Shown here piece after piece: positions 16,357 through 25,847 of a stretch of 64,000 nucleotides of DNA; positions within the stretch are counted from its first letter, which is position 1, and each line of letters starts with the position of its first letter. The translations under genes and the position numbers were made by a program. Origin of the DNA: Acidobacteriaceae bacterium (GTDB taxonomy: Bacteria > Acidobacteriota > Terriglobia > Terriglobales > Acidobacteriaceae); NCBI GenBank assembly GCA_903642265.1, contig CAHJWN010000011.1, positions 1 to 64,000 on the forward strand, given 5' to 3'. The notes under the pieces were generated by a model, which worked only from the letters and a program-made list of their open reading frames with translations, was not told the origin of the DNA and searched no databases.

Positions 16357-17196
16357 TCAGCTGGCCATGCTCTGCTTGGCGATGTTGTTCCAGTCATGCA
16401 GGAAGATCTGCTCGTAGTACTTGGCCGCGGTTTCGTTGGCGATGATGACGGAGGCGTCGCGGTTGCGCAGCACGCCGTCGGACGACCAGTTCTGGCTGCC
16501 CAGCGCGACCACTTTCGAGTCCACGATGAAGCCCTTGTTGTGCACGCCGTTCTCACCTTCGCGATACACGCTGATGCGGCCGATGGTGATGTCCGCCTGT
16601 TCCGGGAGCGATTGATGCGGCACCACCCGGACCTGCAGGGCGGCAACGTCGAGCGCATTGTTCAGGTGCAACCGGTCGACGATGTCCGTGATCTCCAGAT
16701 TGAAGTTCAACCCTTCGCCGCCGTGCTTGCCGTCTGGTTGGCTGGCGCTACGCAGGCCGAAGAGACCGACGCTGCCCGCAAGCAGCTCCGGGTGATCGGC
16801 CGGCGTGGCATCCTGGGGCAGGTTGATGTAAACGCTGAGGACGGAGGCATCGAACGTACCGCGGACATTCTCCAGGTCGACGTAATCCCGGTCCGGCGAA
16901 GCGGCTTCGAGCGTGGTTGCCGAGGCCGCCGCTGTGAGGCTCGCGGACACCTTTCGGTTGACAGCGGCGTCGAGCGCGACGGAGGCTACCGCACCTGTGC
17001 GTTGCAGCTTGATGCCCTGCGGCGAGGCGCCCATCAACTCAGTAGTTTGCGGTTTTGACACAGCAGCTCCTTCGAGTACGTTAGCGGCCATAAGGTTTGC
17101 CCCCAGGTTGGAGAGACGCGCCTGCAGGGCCGGCTTCTGCTTCGGAAGGGGTGACAGGCTATCATACGCACAGTCCATCTTGGACATGCTGTCCAT
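16357..17196 (-). pseudogene. Tyrosinase C-terminal part fused to half of a phospholipase D-like protein
   Basis: In frame with the tyrosinase above it but separated by TAG at 17215-17217. The first ~195 residues continue the tyrosinase (VYINLPQDATPADHPELLAG, GKHGGEGLNFNLEITDIVDR, ADITIGRISVYREG). Without a break the sequence becomes the C-terminal half of a PLD-superfamily protein: GVHNKGFIVDSKVVALGSQN, with the H-x-K-(x)4-D motif, then WSSDGVLRNRDASVII and FLHDWNNIAKQ. Only one of the two HKD motifs needed for PLD activity is present, so a deletion has probably joined two neighbouring genes. It may still be translated from ATGs near 17196. Confidence 0.7.
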
Positions 17197-17214
17197 CTCT
17201 TCCGGCGTATAGAC

Positions 17215-18177
17215 CTACGCTCTGCCGCCGGGCATAGGCATCACGAATTCATGCGCGCCGCTGGCCGCGGGTCCTTTCAGCCATGCGTTGTCTGTCGGAT
17301 TTTTGTTCGCGGGAGCACTGTTCCACTCAGCCCACATGCGGTCGATGTTCGCATGATGCAGATAGAAGATGGGGTCCAGGCCGGCGAGGCTCGGATCACT
17401 CATCAGTCCGCCGTTTCCGCTGCCCGGCTGCGCTCCGCCCACGTATACGTGCACCAGGTTGTGCGTATTGCTTTCCAGGTTGCCGGAGTTGCCGCCGCCA
17501 TGCCAGAAAGAGGTTTTCGGCCCACCGAAACCGGGCGCTTTCGTGGCCGCATTCGACCCGTTGTAGATCGTGTTTTTCAGGCAGTCCTGGGTGACGATGC
17601 CGTACACAAAGTTCGGATCGCCCGGATGTCCCGCACCCCCGGCAGCGGTCGGAATGTAGATTTTGCCGTCGCCGTCGGGGCCGTAGCGGGCCTCGACGAA
17701 AAGCGCATTCGGAGTGCCGTCGGGCAGCGTTGCCTGGATGAACGCAAGTGGAATCGTGTAGTCGTTTCCGGGGCCAAAGTAATTCCAGTAAGGCAGCGCC
17801 CACGTCGCCGGGCCGCCGGCCGCGACTACTTCTGCGCGGATGTGCGCTTCGAGCGCAAGTAGATGCCCGCGGTGCCAGGGCGCGAAGTACCAGCTCTGGT
17901 GCTGGCACTGACCCCAGTACTGCTTGACGACGGACGTCGACGGCTTCGGGCTGTTCGGCACCGGCGGCGGCGCAGGCAGATACCCCCAATCCGGGTAGCC
18001 GGGAGTGGGTCCCTGCTGGTTGACGTACTGTCCATGGATCGTGGCGAAGAAGTACCAGCTCGCAGTGTCGTCAAGCGCTTGGCCTGCATAGCGCGAACGC
18101 CTTGGCGTACCAGAGCAGGTCGAGATGGCGAAAGTGCCGTTGTTGATCCATGCATTTTTACGCGTGTCTTGGGCCAT
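17215..18177 (-). CDS. Tyrosinase copper-binding domain protein, cut by in-frame TAG
   Basis: 320 aa up to the stop. Type-3 copper sites are present: FATIHGQYVN near residue 47, CQHQSWYFAPWHRGHLLALE (CuA), then ESNTHNLVHVYVGG and DPIFYLHHANIDRMWAEW (CuB). Tyrosinases oxidise phenols to quinones. The reading frame ends GGRA-TAG but continues VYTPEEMDSMSKMDC into the C-terminal domain, so the stop looks like a nonsense change. The central domain is whole, so a shortened enzyme might still fold. No signal peptide is visible. Neighbours on the same strand are all damaged, which suggests the whole cluster is decaying. Confidence 0.75.
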   Translation of the reverse strand: MAQDTRKNAWINNGTFAISTCSGTPRRSRYAGQALDDTASWYFFATIHGQYVNQQGPTPGYPDWGYLPAPPPVPNSPKPSTSVVKQYWGQCQHQSWYFAPWHRGHLLALEAHIRAEVVAAGGPATWALPYWNYFGPGNDYTIPLAFIQATLPDGTPNALFVEARYGPDGDGKIYIPTAAGGAGHPGDPNFVYGIVTQDCLKNTIYNGSNAATKAPGFGGPKTSFWHGGGNSGNLESNTHNLVHVYVGGAQPGSGNGGLMSDPSLAGLDPIFYLHHANIDRMWAEWNSAPANKNPTDNAWLKGPAASGAHEFVMPMPGGRA

Positions 18178-18252
18178 ATTCTCCGTCAGCCAGGATTTAG
18201 GGTCTCTCTCGTAGAATTTTCAATACCTTCGGTGAGTGCTGGTGAGACAAAC

Positions 18253-18679
18253 TTAGCTGGCCTTTACGGCAATAAAGCAGGCGACCAGGCCAGCAGCTTC
18301 TCCGTTATGCGGCTTGGCGCGTATCACGGAGCCCGTGATGCGCCGCTACCTGCCCCAGGCCGTTCGGCCAGTGTTCTGTAAGAGAGCCGTCGTAGTTGTA
18401 AAAATAACTCGCCGAAGCCGTGCCATCCCTGCCTGATCCCGTGATGTGCGCGTGTGCCGGTCGCGTTGAGGCTGCCGGCGTCACGACGCCCTTCAAATCC
18501 ATCAGGAAACCAGCTCCGAAGATGAGCTCGCCCTCAAAGACGGTCGGTTCGGCATCCCTTACCGTCCATGTGCCTTCTGCAAAAAGCAGTGCCGCCAGCT
18601 TCTGCGGATCGCCACTCGTAAGGGTTGGGTTGTTCAAAAAGCTGCGGTACGTCCAGACTCCAGCAAACGCGTTGCTCAT
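18253..18679 (-). pseudogene. Small conserved-type protein beside tyrosinase, frameshifted near its 3' end
   Basis: The start is taken at MSNAFAGVWTYRSFLNNP (ATG 18679, GGAGC upstream). The body reads LLFAEGTWTVRDAEPTVFEG and FGAGFLMDLKGVV, and appears to be a small beta-barrel-like protein. The frame reaches GQVAAHHGLRDTRQAA and stops at 18305, but one base over, the sequence continues TGSVIRAKPHNGEAAGLVAC and FIAVKAS to a TAA at 18253-18255. The second reading is protein-like, so a one-base frameshift near 18335 is the likely explanation. It lies just upstream of the tyrosinase, probably in the same unit; function unknown. Confidence 0.6.
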
Positions 18680-18745
18680 CTTTCGAGCTCCATTCCGATG
18701 AGAAATGTTCCTCTGCAGTGTGTTCCTGAACGCAAGCGCCGACAC

Positions 18746-19805
18746 GAGTTGAAACCTGCTGGCGTCGTACCTGGTGCGAGTGGGATCCGGCTGAGGCTAA
18801 GCGGCGAAAACTTCGATCACGTCTACGGCTAGGCCCTGTGAAACTCTGTCAGACTTAATCCAAATAACGCTCTGTTGATCGGAAACAATCAGTGCCTACT
18901 CCAAAACCTCTCTAATGGGAATAAAATAAGGGCCGACCAGTGCCTGAAAATCCGTTTCAGCCTGCGTCCGCCGTCCCAACGAAAAGTCGCCGCGGAAAAC
19001 GGCAGCGAATTCGTACAAGTCGCGCGGATGTTCAGGCTCCCCCTTGCTGAAGCGCGGCAGCGATCGCAGGCTGATGCGCGTTCTCAGCGTCGTGAGCCTG
19101 GGCGTTCACTGGGGATTCGCGCTCATCAGGCTTCGTTGCTGCATTCTTTCCATGCGCCATATTGTGGCAACACTGGCATCACGGAGAGAGGGATTGAGAA
19201 AGACTATGGCAAACTCTGCTTCTACCATTCTGGCAACCGCAAAGCTTCCTAACTTCGAGCGAGCTTCGCGCCTGGTTCGCAAACACTACGCCACGGCTAA
19301 CTGTCTGCTCTTACAGATCCATATGAAATGGTCTGATCTTGAGTCGGTCCCTATGCCGAAGCGCAGGCTCCGTTCGGCGGCAGAGATAGTACTTCACGGT
19401 GGCTGTGTTTTACCGATGCAAGTCTCAAGTGACGATATCACTCCAATGCACTCATCGAACTTTGTTCGAGCCGCCCCCGCAACATAGATCCTGTGAAACG
19501 CTGTTGTCACGAGTAGTGTTCTTGAAAAAGGGGAAAGTCCAGTCCTTCGCCTTCAATGTAAGCCATAAATGACGATGCCCTCGCTCTCGCGAAGACATCG
19601 TCTCATCCACCCCTGTTTAAACCCAAGCAGTTTCGTAACTCAAGTCTGGTTAGAAGGCATCGGAAGGGACGCAATACTCGCGTCAAGCTTCCAGGATGTA
19701 GAAATGGTCATGATGTCATAGGACAACACCGCCTCCGTTACACTGCAAGCACGGTCAACTCTGACCGCTTAGTGATAAAGTTTTCATATCCGGAGGCCGC
19801 AGAGG
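18746..19805. other. Long intergenic stretch with one structured hairpin
   Basis: About 1 kb with only short, unconvincing frames and no family I recognise. At 19571-19602 there is an inverted repeat with two stems: GACGATG / CATCGTC outside and TCGC / GCGA inside, separated by a symmetric 3x3 internal loop and closed by a 4-base loop. It may be a structured RNA element or a terminator without a T-run. Confidence 0.4.
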
Positions 19806-20642
19806 ATGCCGAATTGCCAAATGGACAAACCAAAGTGGACTGATATAGCTGTTGTACTTCTTGCTGCATGTTCAGTAGTACCTGCGTTGCTACAGTGGCA
19901 TGTGTATAGGAAACAAGCTGCAGAGATGAGATTGCAGACCGCCGAGATGGAAGCATCAGGTAAGCAGACGGACAGGCTAATCCAAATAGCTCAGGCCAGT
20001 TCTGATAATGCTGCTAAGAGCTCCGCTGCTGCTATCAAAAGTGCCGAGGCAGAAAGTCGCTTATCTGCGAGTTCTGAGAATTCAGTTACACAAACCGCCA
20101 AAGTCGCAGGTGCATCGCTTTCTGCAGCAACCTTAGCTCAGAAAGAAGGGCAGGAGGACCGCAGAGCATGGATAGCCCTCCAGGCAGGCGAGCTAATGCA
20201 ATTTGAGGCAGATAAGAAGGTGATACTTCACTTTGATGTTCACAATTTTGAGAGGAGCCCTGCTCTGAGCACGGCCGTAGCGACGGTAGCCTTTCCGGTT
20301 TATCCTGTACCAACAAATCCAGCCCAACTCCAAGTTTTCTACTCATTCGTCGAGAAGAATTTGCCCAAGTACAAGGCGATGGATGAGTATCGGAATGCCC
20401 AGCCTTTTACCCCGATTCCGCCAAATGGCACCTTGGATTACAGCACGCCAGACGCACCGGTGATTTCCCCGGAAACATATTCGGCCGTCGAACAAGGAAC
20501 TCAACGTCTCTTTTTCCCCACCAGAATCGTTTATACGGATGCGCAAGGCATCAAACGAGAAACAGTTACCTGTGATTACGTCCTTATGCTTGATGGCAAG
20601 CCAGAACTCATTTTGGCACCGTTCGGGAACGAAATGAACTAA
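19806..20642 (+). CDS. Membrane-anchored coiled-coil protein of unknown function
   Basis: 278 aa. One N-terminal span (TDIAVVLLAACSVVPALLQW) is followed by a long helical, Ala/Glu/Gln-rich region (residues ~35-120: AAEMRLQTAEMEASGKQTDR...AKSSAAAIKSAEAE) likely to be a coiled coil. Then EDRRAWIAL and a beta-rich C-terminal domain (VTCDYVLMLDGKPELIL) follow. An N-terminal span, a coiled coil and an RAWI element are common in uncharacterised bacterial membrane proteins. GGAGG lies upstream of the first ATG; a second ATG six codons later is possible. The flanking DNA is non-coding, so it seems to be a single-gene unit with lower GC than its surroundings. Confidence 0.6.
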   Translation: MPNCQMDKPKWTDIAVVLLAACSVVPALLQWHVYRKQAAEMRLQTAEMEASGKQTDRLIQIAQASSDNAAKSSAAAIKSAEAESRLSASSENSVTQTAKVAGASLSAATLAQKEGQEDRRAWIALQAGELMQFEADKKVILHFDVHNFERSPALSTAVATVAFPVYPVPTNPAQLQVFYSFVEKNLPKYKAMDEYRNAQPFTPIPPNGTLDYSTPDAPVISPETYSAVEQGTQRLFFPTRIVYTDAQGIKRETVTCDYVLMLDGKPELILAPFGNEMN

Positions 20643-20777
20643 ATCGTCCACACACGGCTCTTAGCGGCTCGCGAACAATATGCTCGGTCCTCGGCATATG
20701 CTGTTCACTCCACCCATCTGCCAATAATGAAGGGACTGCGTCGCTTCTACGCTGGCGGGACCAGCGCTTATTGTTTA

Positions 20778-21246
20778 TCACAATCGTAGCTTCTTGCCCA
20801 CGGGTGCGTCTTTTTGCTGGGGACCACGTCTTGGTGGTTGCATCCGGATCAGTTGCATGGGCTGGTCGACCGCAGGCCCTGCGGAGCCGGGTCGGATGTT
20901 TCGAGTTTCGACCTCTTCCTCCAGGGTGATGCGCGCGATGGGACTCCCTGGCGCTGAAGATCAGCCGGTCTCCTGCGGGCTTCTGCTCTGCCTCCACCGT
21001 GGTGATGGCCACAGCAAAGCGATAGCCGCGCCCAGGAACGGTCTCGATGATCTTCGTTCCGGAGCCGTGGCGGGAGAGCGCCTTGCGGAGCAGGAAGATG
21101 TGCTGGGTCAGGTTGCTCTCTTCGACGAACGATTCCGGCCAGAGCGCACGCAGCAACTCATCTTTTCCGACCACTCGTCCGGCATGATCCACCAGGTAAA
21201 GAAGCAGGTCGAAGGTCTTCCGGTTACGCGGCAGGGGATCGTTCCG
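20778..21246 (-). pseudogene. Remnant of an OmpR/CadC-type winged-helix regulator
   Basis: The frame reads LPRNRKTFDLLLYLVDHAGR, then VVGKDELLRALWPESFVEES, NLTQHIFLLRKAL and IIETVPGRGYRFAV: a nearly complete trans_reg_C winged helix with the classic final GRGYRF strand. A TGA lies just upstream where the first beta strands should be. After the domain, a slip near 20945 moves the coding sense to another frame (IARITLEEEVETRNIRPGSA), ending at 20778. With both ends broken it is a fragment of a larger regulator, probably of the winged-helix plus TPR type. Confidence 0.6.
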
Positions 21247-21510
21247 TCAGCTCAACTGCCATCGGGCGCGATCAATTTCATACTCTTCAATTTGAGTAAA
21301 CCACTCGCAATCAGGGACATGGGGAGATTGATCCTGAATTGAGAACCGATTGAGGCGGACTTGAGGACGCCGTTTCAGCAACCGTGGGAGAACTGAGGGT
21401 GCCGGGGGACTCGGAATCGATACGAAGTTCCTAACGAACCAGGTATAGCAATGCCGGTCTGCCACGCCGGAACGACAATCACGGTCCATCACGCTTCGCC
21501 AAAGGACGAC

Positions 21511-21810
21511 ATGAAGATCACGAAGCGGCTCTCGATCGAGTTCCAGCATCGCGAAGTGACCGTCTCGGTCGCGGGCGCGACGCTCCACGTTCAGGATAGC
21601 GAATCGGACGCCATGCACGCACTGGCGTTCTGTCCCACCTGCGGCGGTCCTTGGATCACCATCGTTGCGCGTATGGAAGGAGAGACCGCTGCAGACACAG
21701 ACCGCATCCGCCATGCGCTCCAGCAATCCGGCCTGCACCTGCAGGTCTCCCCGGCGGGTCAACTGCGAATCTGCCAAAGGTCATTCGAAGCAATCAAGGA
21801 GAAGTTCTGA
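21511..21810 (+). CDS. Small protein with CPTCGG zinc-knuckle-like motif
   Basis: 99 aa starting MKITKRLSIEFQHREVTVSV. It has one CPTCGG motif near residue 45 and ends LHLQVSPAGQLRICQRSFEA. I recall similar small proteins (a C-x-x-C, a helical middle that may resemble a MerR-type helix-turn-helix, then a hydrophobic strand with IC) from Acidobacteriota, but have no function for them. Its stop overlaps the ATG of the large NHL protein (TGATG at 21808-21812), so it is coupled to it and might regulate it. A longer start at 21451 exists, but its extension does not look like protein. Confidence 0.6.
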   Translation: MKITKRLSIEFQHREVTVSVAGATLHVQDSESDAMHALAFCPTCGGPWITIVARMEGETAADTDRIRHALQQSGLHLQVSPAGQLRICQRSFEAIKEKF

Positions 21811-24800
21811 TGTTCCCTACTGACACGTCCTCCCCCACCCGCACTCTCCTGTGCCGGACCGCGCATCTGCTGGTCGCTTTATTGGTGTTCTTCCGGGTCC
21901 AGTCCGCGACCGCCCAGGGCCCCAACATCACCTATATGGTGAAAACCAAGATCAACCACGGTCTCAGCTTCGCCACCGGGATCGCCGCCGACTCCTCCGG
22001 CAACGTCTTCGTCGCAGACATTGGCGCTTCTGCTCTCTATAAAGAGGGCCTCAATCCGGACGGCAGTTACACCCAATCCACTATCTCTACCGGCGCGGGC
22101 ACCCCCTACGCCGTCGCCATCGACTCTTCCAACAATCTCTACGTCGCCGACGGCGCTCACAGCGTCTATAAGGAGACCCTCTCCGGCGGCAGTTATACCG
22201 AGAGCACTGTCGCCAACAACTTCACCGGAGCCTACAGGGTGGCTGTTGACGCCGCCGGAAACGTCTACGTCCTCGATGCGGTCACCGGTACCGTTTACCT
22301 GGAAAAGCTCTCAGGGGGCAGTTACACCCGGAGCACCATCGCCGCAGGGCTGAATGTTCCCAACGACGGTTCCGGTTCCGGCGGCATTGCCGTGGACAGC
22401 GCTGGCAATACCTATATCGCCGACATCGGCAACAAGCGTGTCTTGAAGGAGACCCCCAGCGGCGGCGCCTACAGCCAGAGCATCGTCATGGATAGCACCA
22501 CCTCCCAGTACAACGTGTCACCGCAAGGCATCGCCGTGGATACGACGGGTGCTGTCATCATCGCGAACGAAAACTCCGGAATCTTCAAGGCGGTGCCAAA
22601 TGGTGCCACCTACACCATGGCACCATTGGTATTCGGCAATGCTTCCACCATCATTGCGGGGGTCGGCGCGAGCATCGATTCCCACGGCAATCTCTATATC
22701 GCCGATCTCGGCACAATCTATGTGAATTCCGCGAACGAGCTCGCCGAGTCTTCCAGCGCGGTAAACTTCGGATCGCTTAACACGGGCACGATGGCTCCAG
22801 CCCAGACCGCGACTTTTACCTTCGATGTCGGCGGAACCCTCGCCACGACTCCTTACGCCGTCTCCACGCAGGGGGATCTTACCCTCGACTTTCAGGCCGC
22901 CACTACTCAGGCCGCGAACGTCTGCGTCACTGGCAGAACCTATAACGTGGGAAACACCTGCACCGTTGCCGCCACCTTCACGCCGACCCGCCCGGGCGTG
23001 CGGTATGGAGCCATCGCGCTCTTCGCCCCCTCCGGAACGCCGATCGCCACCAGCTTTCTGCAGGGTGCCGGCGTGAGCCCGCAGGTCAGCTTCTCCCCTG
23101 GTGCCCTCAACATCGATCTGGGGTCAACCTTCGGCACCTCCTTAACCTTGGACTCCAGCAGCAACGTCATTTTCTCCGAAATCAACGCTGGCCTGGTCCT
23201 GGACAGTTTCGCCAACGCCCACCCTGTCGACCTCATTTCCCCTACCTTCAGGACCGGTTACACGGGCCCGACTCCCAACTCAAGTAGCGGCAATTTCTTT
23301 GGGAGTGGCTATGCCGTCGATGGCGCCGGCAACGTCATCTTCGCGGAAGGTTACACCTCGGCGTCGAGCACCTTCCCGGGAGCGACCGTTTTCGCGGCCT
23401 ACGATGTCAACCCGACCATCGCACCCGCGCAGACGGGCACCACACAGATCAACGCGACCAACTACGGCAACGCCTTTCTTGCCAGCGTTCCTTTTCCCTC
23501 CACCTCGATCACCCCGCCCTCGAACAACCGACCCGCAGTTGACGGAGCCGGTAACCTCTACTTTGCGGACGACAATGGAAACCAGATTCTCGAGGAGCAG
23601 TACGTCCGTGGTGCCTATAACAAGCTAACCATCGTAGCCACTGGCCTCAACAATCCCGGCGATGTCGTCGTCGACGCCGACGGTGCGGTCTATGCCGCCG
23701 ATACCGGCAACAATCGCATCCTCAAGGAGACCCCTAACGGAGACGGCACCTACACGCAGTCCACCGTCGACAGCGGATTCGCCTCTCCCCCCGAAGGCCT
23801 CGCCATCGACCGCCTCGGCAATCTCTACGTCTCGCTCTTCAATAACTTTCAGAACAGCAACGTCCCGTTCATTCTGAAGGAAACGCTCGCGAACGATATC
23901 TATACCCGAAGCACTTTGACGATCAGCGGCTCCGAGGGCCTCGATGTAGACCCCGCTGGCAACATCTTTGCGGCCTATCCGGCCTCAACCTCCAGCACAT
24001 TCATCTCGAACATCGCGGCTCTCGATGTCGCGACGCCGCCCTCGTTCATCTTTGCGCAAACGGCCGTAGGCAGCACCAGCGTTGACAGTCCTAAAACAGT
24101 AACCGTCACGAACAACGGCAATGCGCCGCTCAACTTTGCCACGAACCCCGCCATCACCTCCGGCTTCACCCTGTCGCCAAGCTCCACCTGCTCGCAGTCC
24201 ACGACGCTCGCCCCTGGAGCCTCCTGCACCCTGCTCATCAACTTCGTCCCCACCCAGAGCGGCGTTACCAACGGGATCCTCACGCTGACCGACAACCATC
24301 TCGGCGCATCAGGTTCCACGCAGGTGATCAAACTCAACGGCCAAGCCACCGGAAGCGGGACAGTCGGAGCCACGCTTTCGCCCTCCACTTATAACTACGG
24401 CTCAGTGAACGTCGGCAGCTTGGCTTCGCAAAGCTTCACGCTGGCGAACACAGGCACCTCCGCCATCAACATCGCCTCCACCGCGCTGCCCAACGCGCTC
24501 TTCACCATGAGCAGTACCAACTGCGGCACTTCGCTGGCAGCAGGAGCGAGTTGTGCCTACACTCTCGTCTTCAAACCGACGTCCGCTGGCGCGCAGACCA
24601 CCACCTTCTCCGTCACCGACGATGCGGGAACCCAGACGGCAGCCCTCACCGGCACCGGAGTGCAAGCTGCTGCCCCGCAGGCCGCTCTCACCCCGGCGAT
24701 CGCTAACTTCAGCTCCATAACAGCCGGAACGACCAGCGCGCCCATCTCCTTCACCCTGACAAACGCCGGCAATGCGGCGCTCTCCATCACCTCATTCGGC

Positions 24801-25838
24801 ACTAGCGGGGCGAACAGCTCCAGCTTCCTCCAGGGCGCCAGCACCTGCGGATCTTCGCTCGCCGCCGGTGCCTCATGCACTATCGCGATCAGCTTTGCAC
24901 CCACTTCCGCCGGAACCTTCACCGCGACACTCTCCGTCATCGACGCCGTCGGCACGCAGACGGCATCGCTCACCGGGACGGGAACAGCCGTCCCCGCACC
25001 CCAGGCCGCTCTTACCCCCGCAACCGCAAACTTCGGCAACGTGACGACGGGAACCGCAAGCTCCGTCCAACCCTTCACCCTGACCAACACCGGCAATGCG
25101 GCGCTCACGATCTCCGGGATCAGCCTGACGGGAGCCAACAGCGCAGCCTTTACAAGCACCAACACCTGCGGCGGCACGCTTGCCGGGGGTGCGTCCTGCA
25201 CCATCTCGGTCACGTTCGCTCCGGCCTCAACCGGCACCGATACGGCCACGCTTTCAGTAAGCGACAACGCCTCCGGTTCGCCGCAGACAAGCTCCCTGGC
25301 GGGCGTTGCGACGGCGCCACCGGCTGCGTCGGACTTCTCGATTGCGGCAACACCTGCAAGTCAGTCCGTGACGGCTGGAAGCAGTGCGACGTATCAGATC
25401 AACCTCGCTTCGACCAATAGCAGCTTCACGCAACCAGTCACCTTCACCGCCAGTGGCCTTCCAAGCGGCGCTACGGTCACGTTCACGCCACCCTCGGTCA
25501 CTCCGGGGACCGCCGGAGCGAGTTCGGCCATGACGGTTCTCACTCCGGTGCAACACGCGGCAGGCGGGAATGCCCCTTCCCTTTGGCCCTTCACAACGCC
25601 TGTCTTCGCCGCTGCACTCCTGCTCTTCCCAGGCAAACGCTTCCGGCGTGGGAAGAAAGGCTGGGGAGTCTTCGCAAACTTCGTGTGCATCCTCTCTCTG
25701 CTTGGCCTTGCGGTGTCCACAATAGGCTGCGGCGCCGGCTTCGCTCTGCCATCGTCCGCCAAAACGTACACCATCACCGTGACCGGTACCAGCGGATCGG
25801 ACACCCACTCCACCACAGTCACGCTGACCGTGCAGTAA
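21810..25838 (+). CDS. Large secreted NHL-repeat / choice-of-anchor-D protein
   Basis: 1342 aa from the ATG at 21810 (AAGGAG upstream). A signal peptide (LLVALLVFFRVQSATA) is followed by a beta-propeller region of NHL-like repeats (AVDSAGNTYIADIGNKRVLK and many variants) up to about residue 750. Then come four or five Ig-like 'choice-of-anchor D' repeats (FTLTNTGNAALTISGI, GASCTISVTFAP). Near the C-terminus is a basic, hydrophobic stretch (WGVFANFVCILSLLGLAVST) typical of Acidobacteriota surface proteins. It is probably exported and attached to the cell surface; no enzyme motif is seen. It is coupled to the small upstream gene and followed 9 bases later by a barrel protein. Confidence 0.82.
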   Translation: MFPTDTSSPTRTLLCRTAHLLVALLVFFRVQSATAQGPNITYMVKTKINHGLSFATGIAADSSGNVFVADIGASALYKEGLNPDGSYTQSTISTGAGTPYAVAIDSSNNLYVADGAHSVYKETLSGGSYTESTVANNFTGAYRVAVDAAGNVYVLDAVTGTVYLEKLSGGSYTRSTIAAGLNVPNDGSGSGGIAVDSAGNTYIADIGNKRVLKETPSGGAYSQSIVMDSTTSQYNVSPQGIAVDTTGAVIIANENSGIFKAVPNGATYTMAPLVFGNASTIIAGVGASIDSHGNLYIADLGTIYVNSANELAESSSAVNFGSLNTGTMAPAQTATFTFDVGGTLATTPYAVSTQGDLTLDFQAATTQAANVCVTGRTYNVGNTCTVAATFTPTRPGVRYGAIALFAPSGTPIATSFLQGAGVSPQVSFSPGALNIDLGSTFGTSLTLDSSSNVIFSEINAGLVLDSFANAHPVDLISPTFRTGYTGPTPNSSSGNFFGSGYAVDGAGNVIFAEGYTSASSTFPGATVFAAYDVNPTIAPAQTGTTQINATNYGNAFLASVPFPSTSITPPSNNRPAVDGAGNLYFADDNGNQILEEQYVRGAYNKLTIVATGLNNPGDVVVDADGAVYAADTGNNRILKETPNGDGTYTQSTVDSGFASPPEGLAIDRLGNLYVSLFNNFQNSNVPFILKETLANDIYTRSTLTISGSEGLDVDPAGNIFAAYPASTSSTFISNIAALDVATPPSFIFAQTAVGSTSVDSPKTVTVTNNGNAPLNFATNPAITSGFTLSPSSTCSQSTTLAPGASCTLLINFVPTQSGVTNGILTLTDNHLGASGSTQVIKLNGQATGSGTVGATLSPSTYNYGSVNVGSLASQSFTLANTGTSAINIASTALPNALFTMSSTNCGTSLAAGASCAYTLVFKPTSAGAQTTTFSVTDDAGTQTAALTGTGVQAAAPQAALTPAIANFSSITAGTTSAPISFTLTNAGNAALSITSFGTSGANSSSFLQGASTCGSSLAAGASCTIAISFAPTSAGTFTATLSVIDAVGTQTASLTGTGTAVPAPQAALTPATANFGNVTTGTASSVQPFTLTNTGNAALTISGISLTGANSAAFTSTNTCGGTLAGGASCTISVTFAPASTGTDTATLSVSDNASGSPQTSSLAGVATAPPAASDFSIAATPASQSVTAGSSATYQINLASTNSSFTQPVTFTASGLPSGATVTFTPPSVTPGTAGASSAMTVLTPVQHAAGGNAPSLWPFTTPVFAAALLLFPGKRFRRGKKGWGVFANFVCILSLLGLAVSTIGCGAGFALPSSAKTYTITVTGTSGSDTHSTTVTLTVQ

Positions 25839-25847
25839 TGAGGACCT

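Noticed and set aside
19044-19487. A 147-codon plus-strand frame in the empty region before the coiled-coil protein
   Set aside because: Arg/Leu/Ser-rich without domain, signal or ribosome site; looks like random coding.
24557-25267. A long minus-strand frame inside the NHL protein gene
   Set aside because: Repetitive Val/Pro/Ala sequence caused by the antisense of the Ig-like repeats; no start signal.
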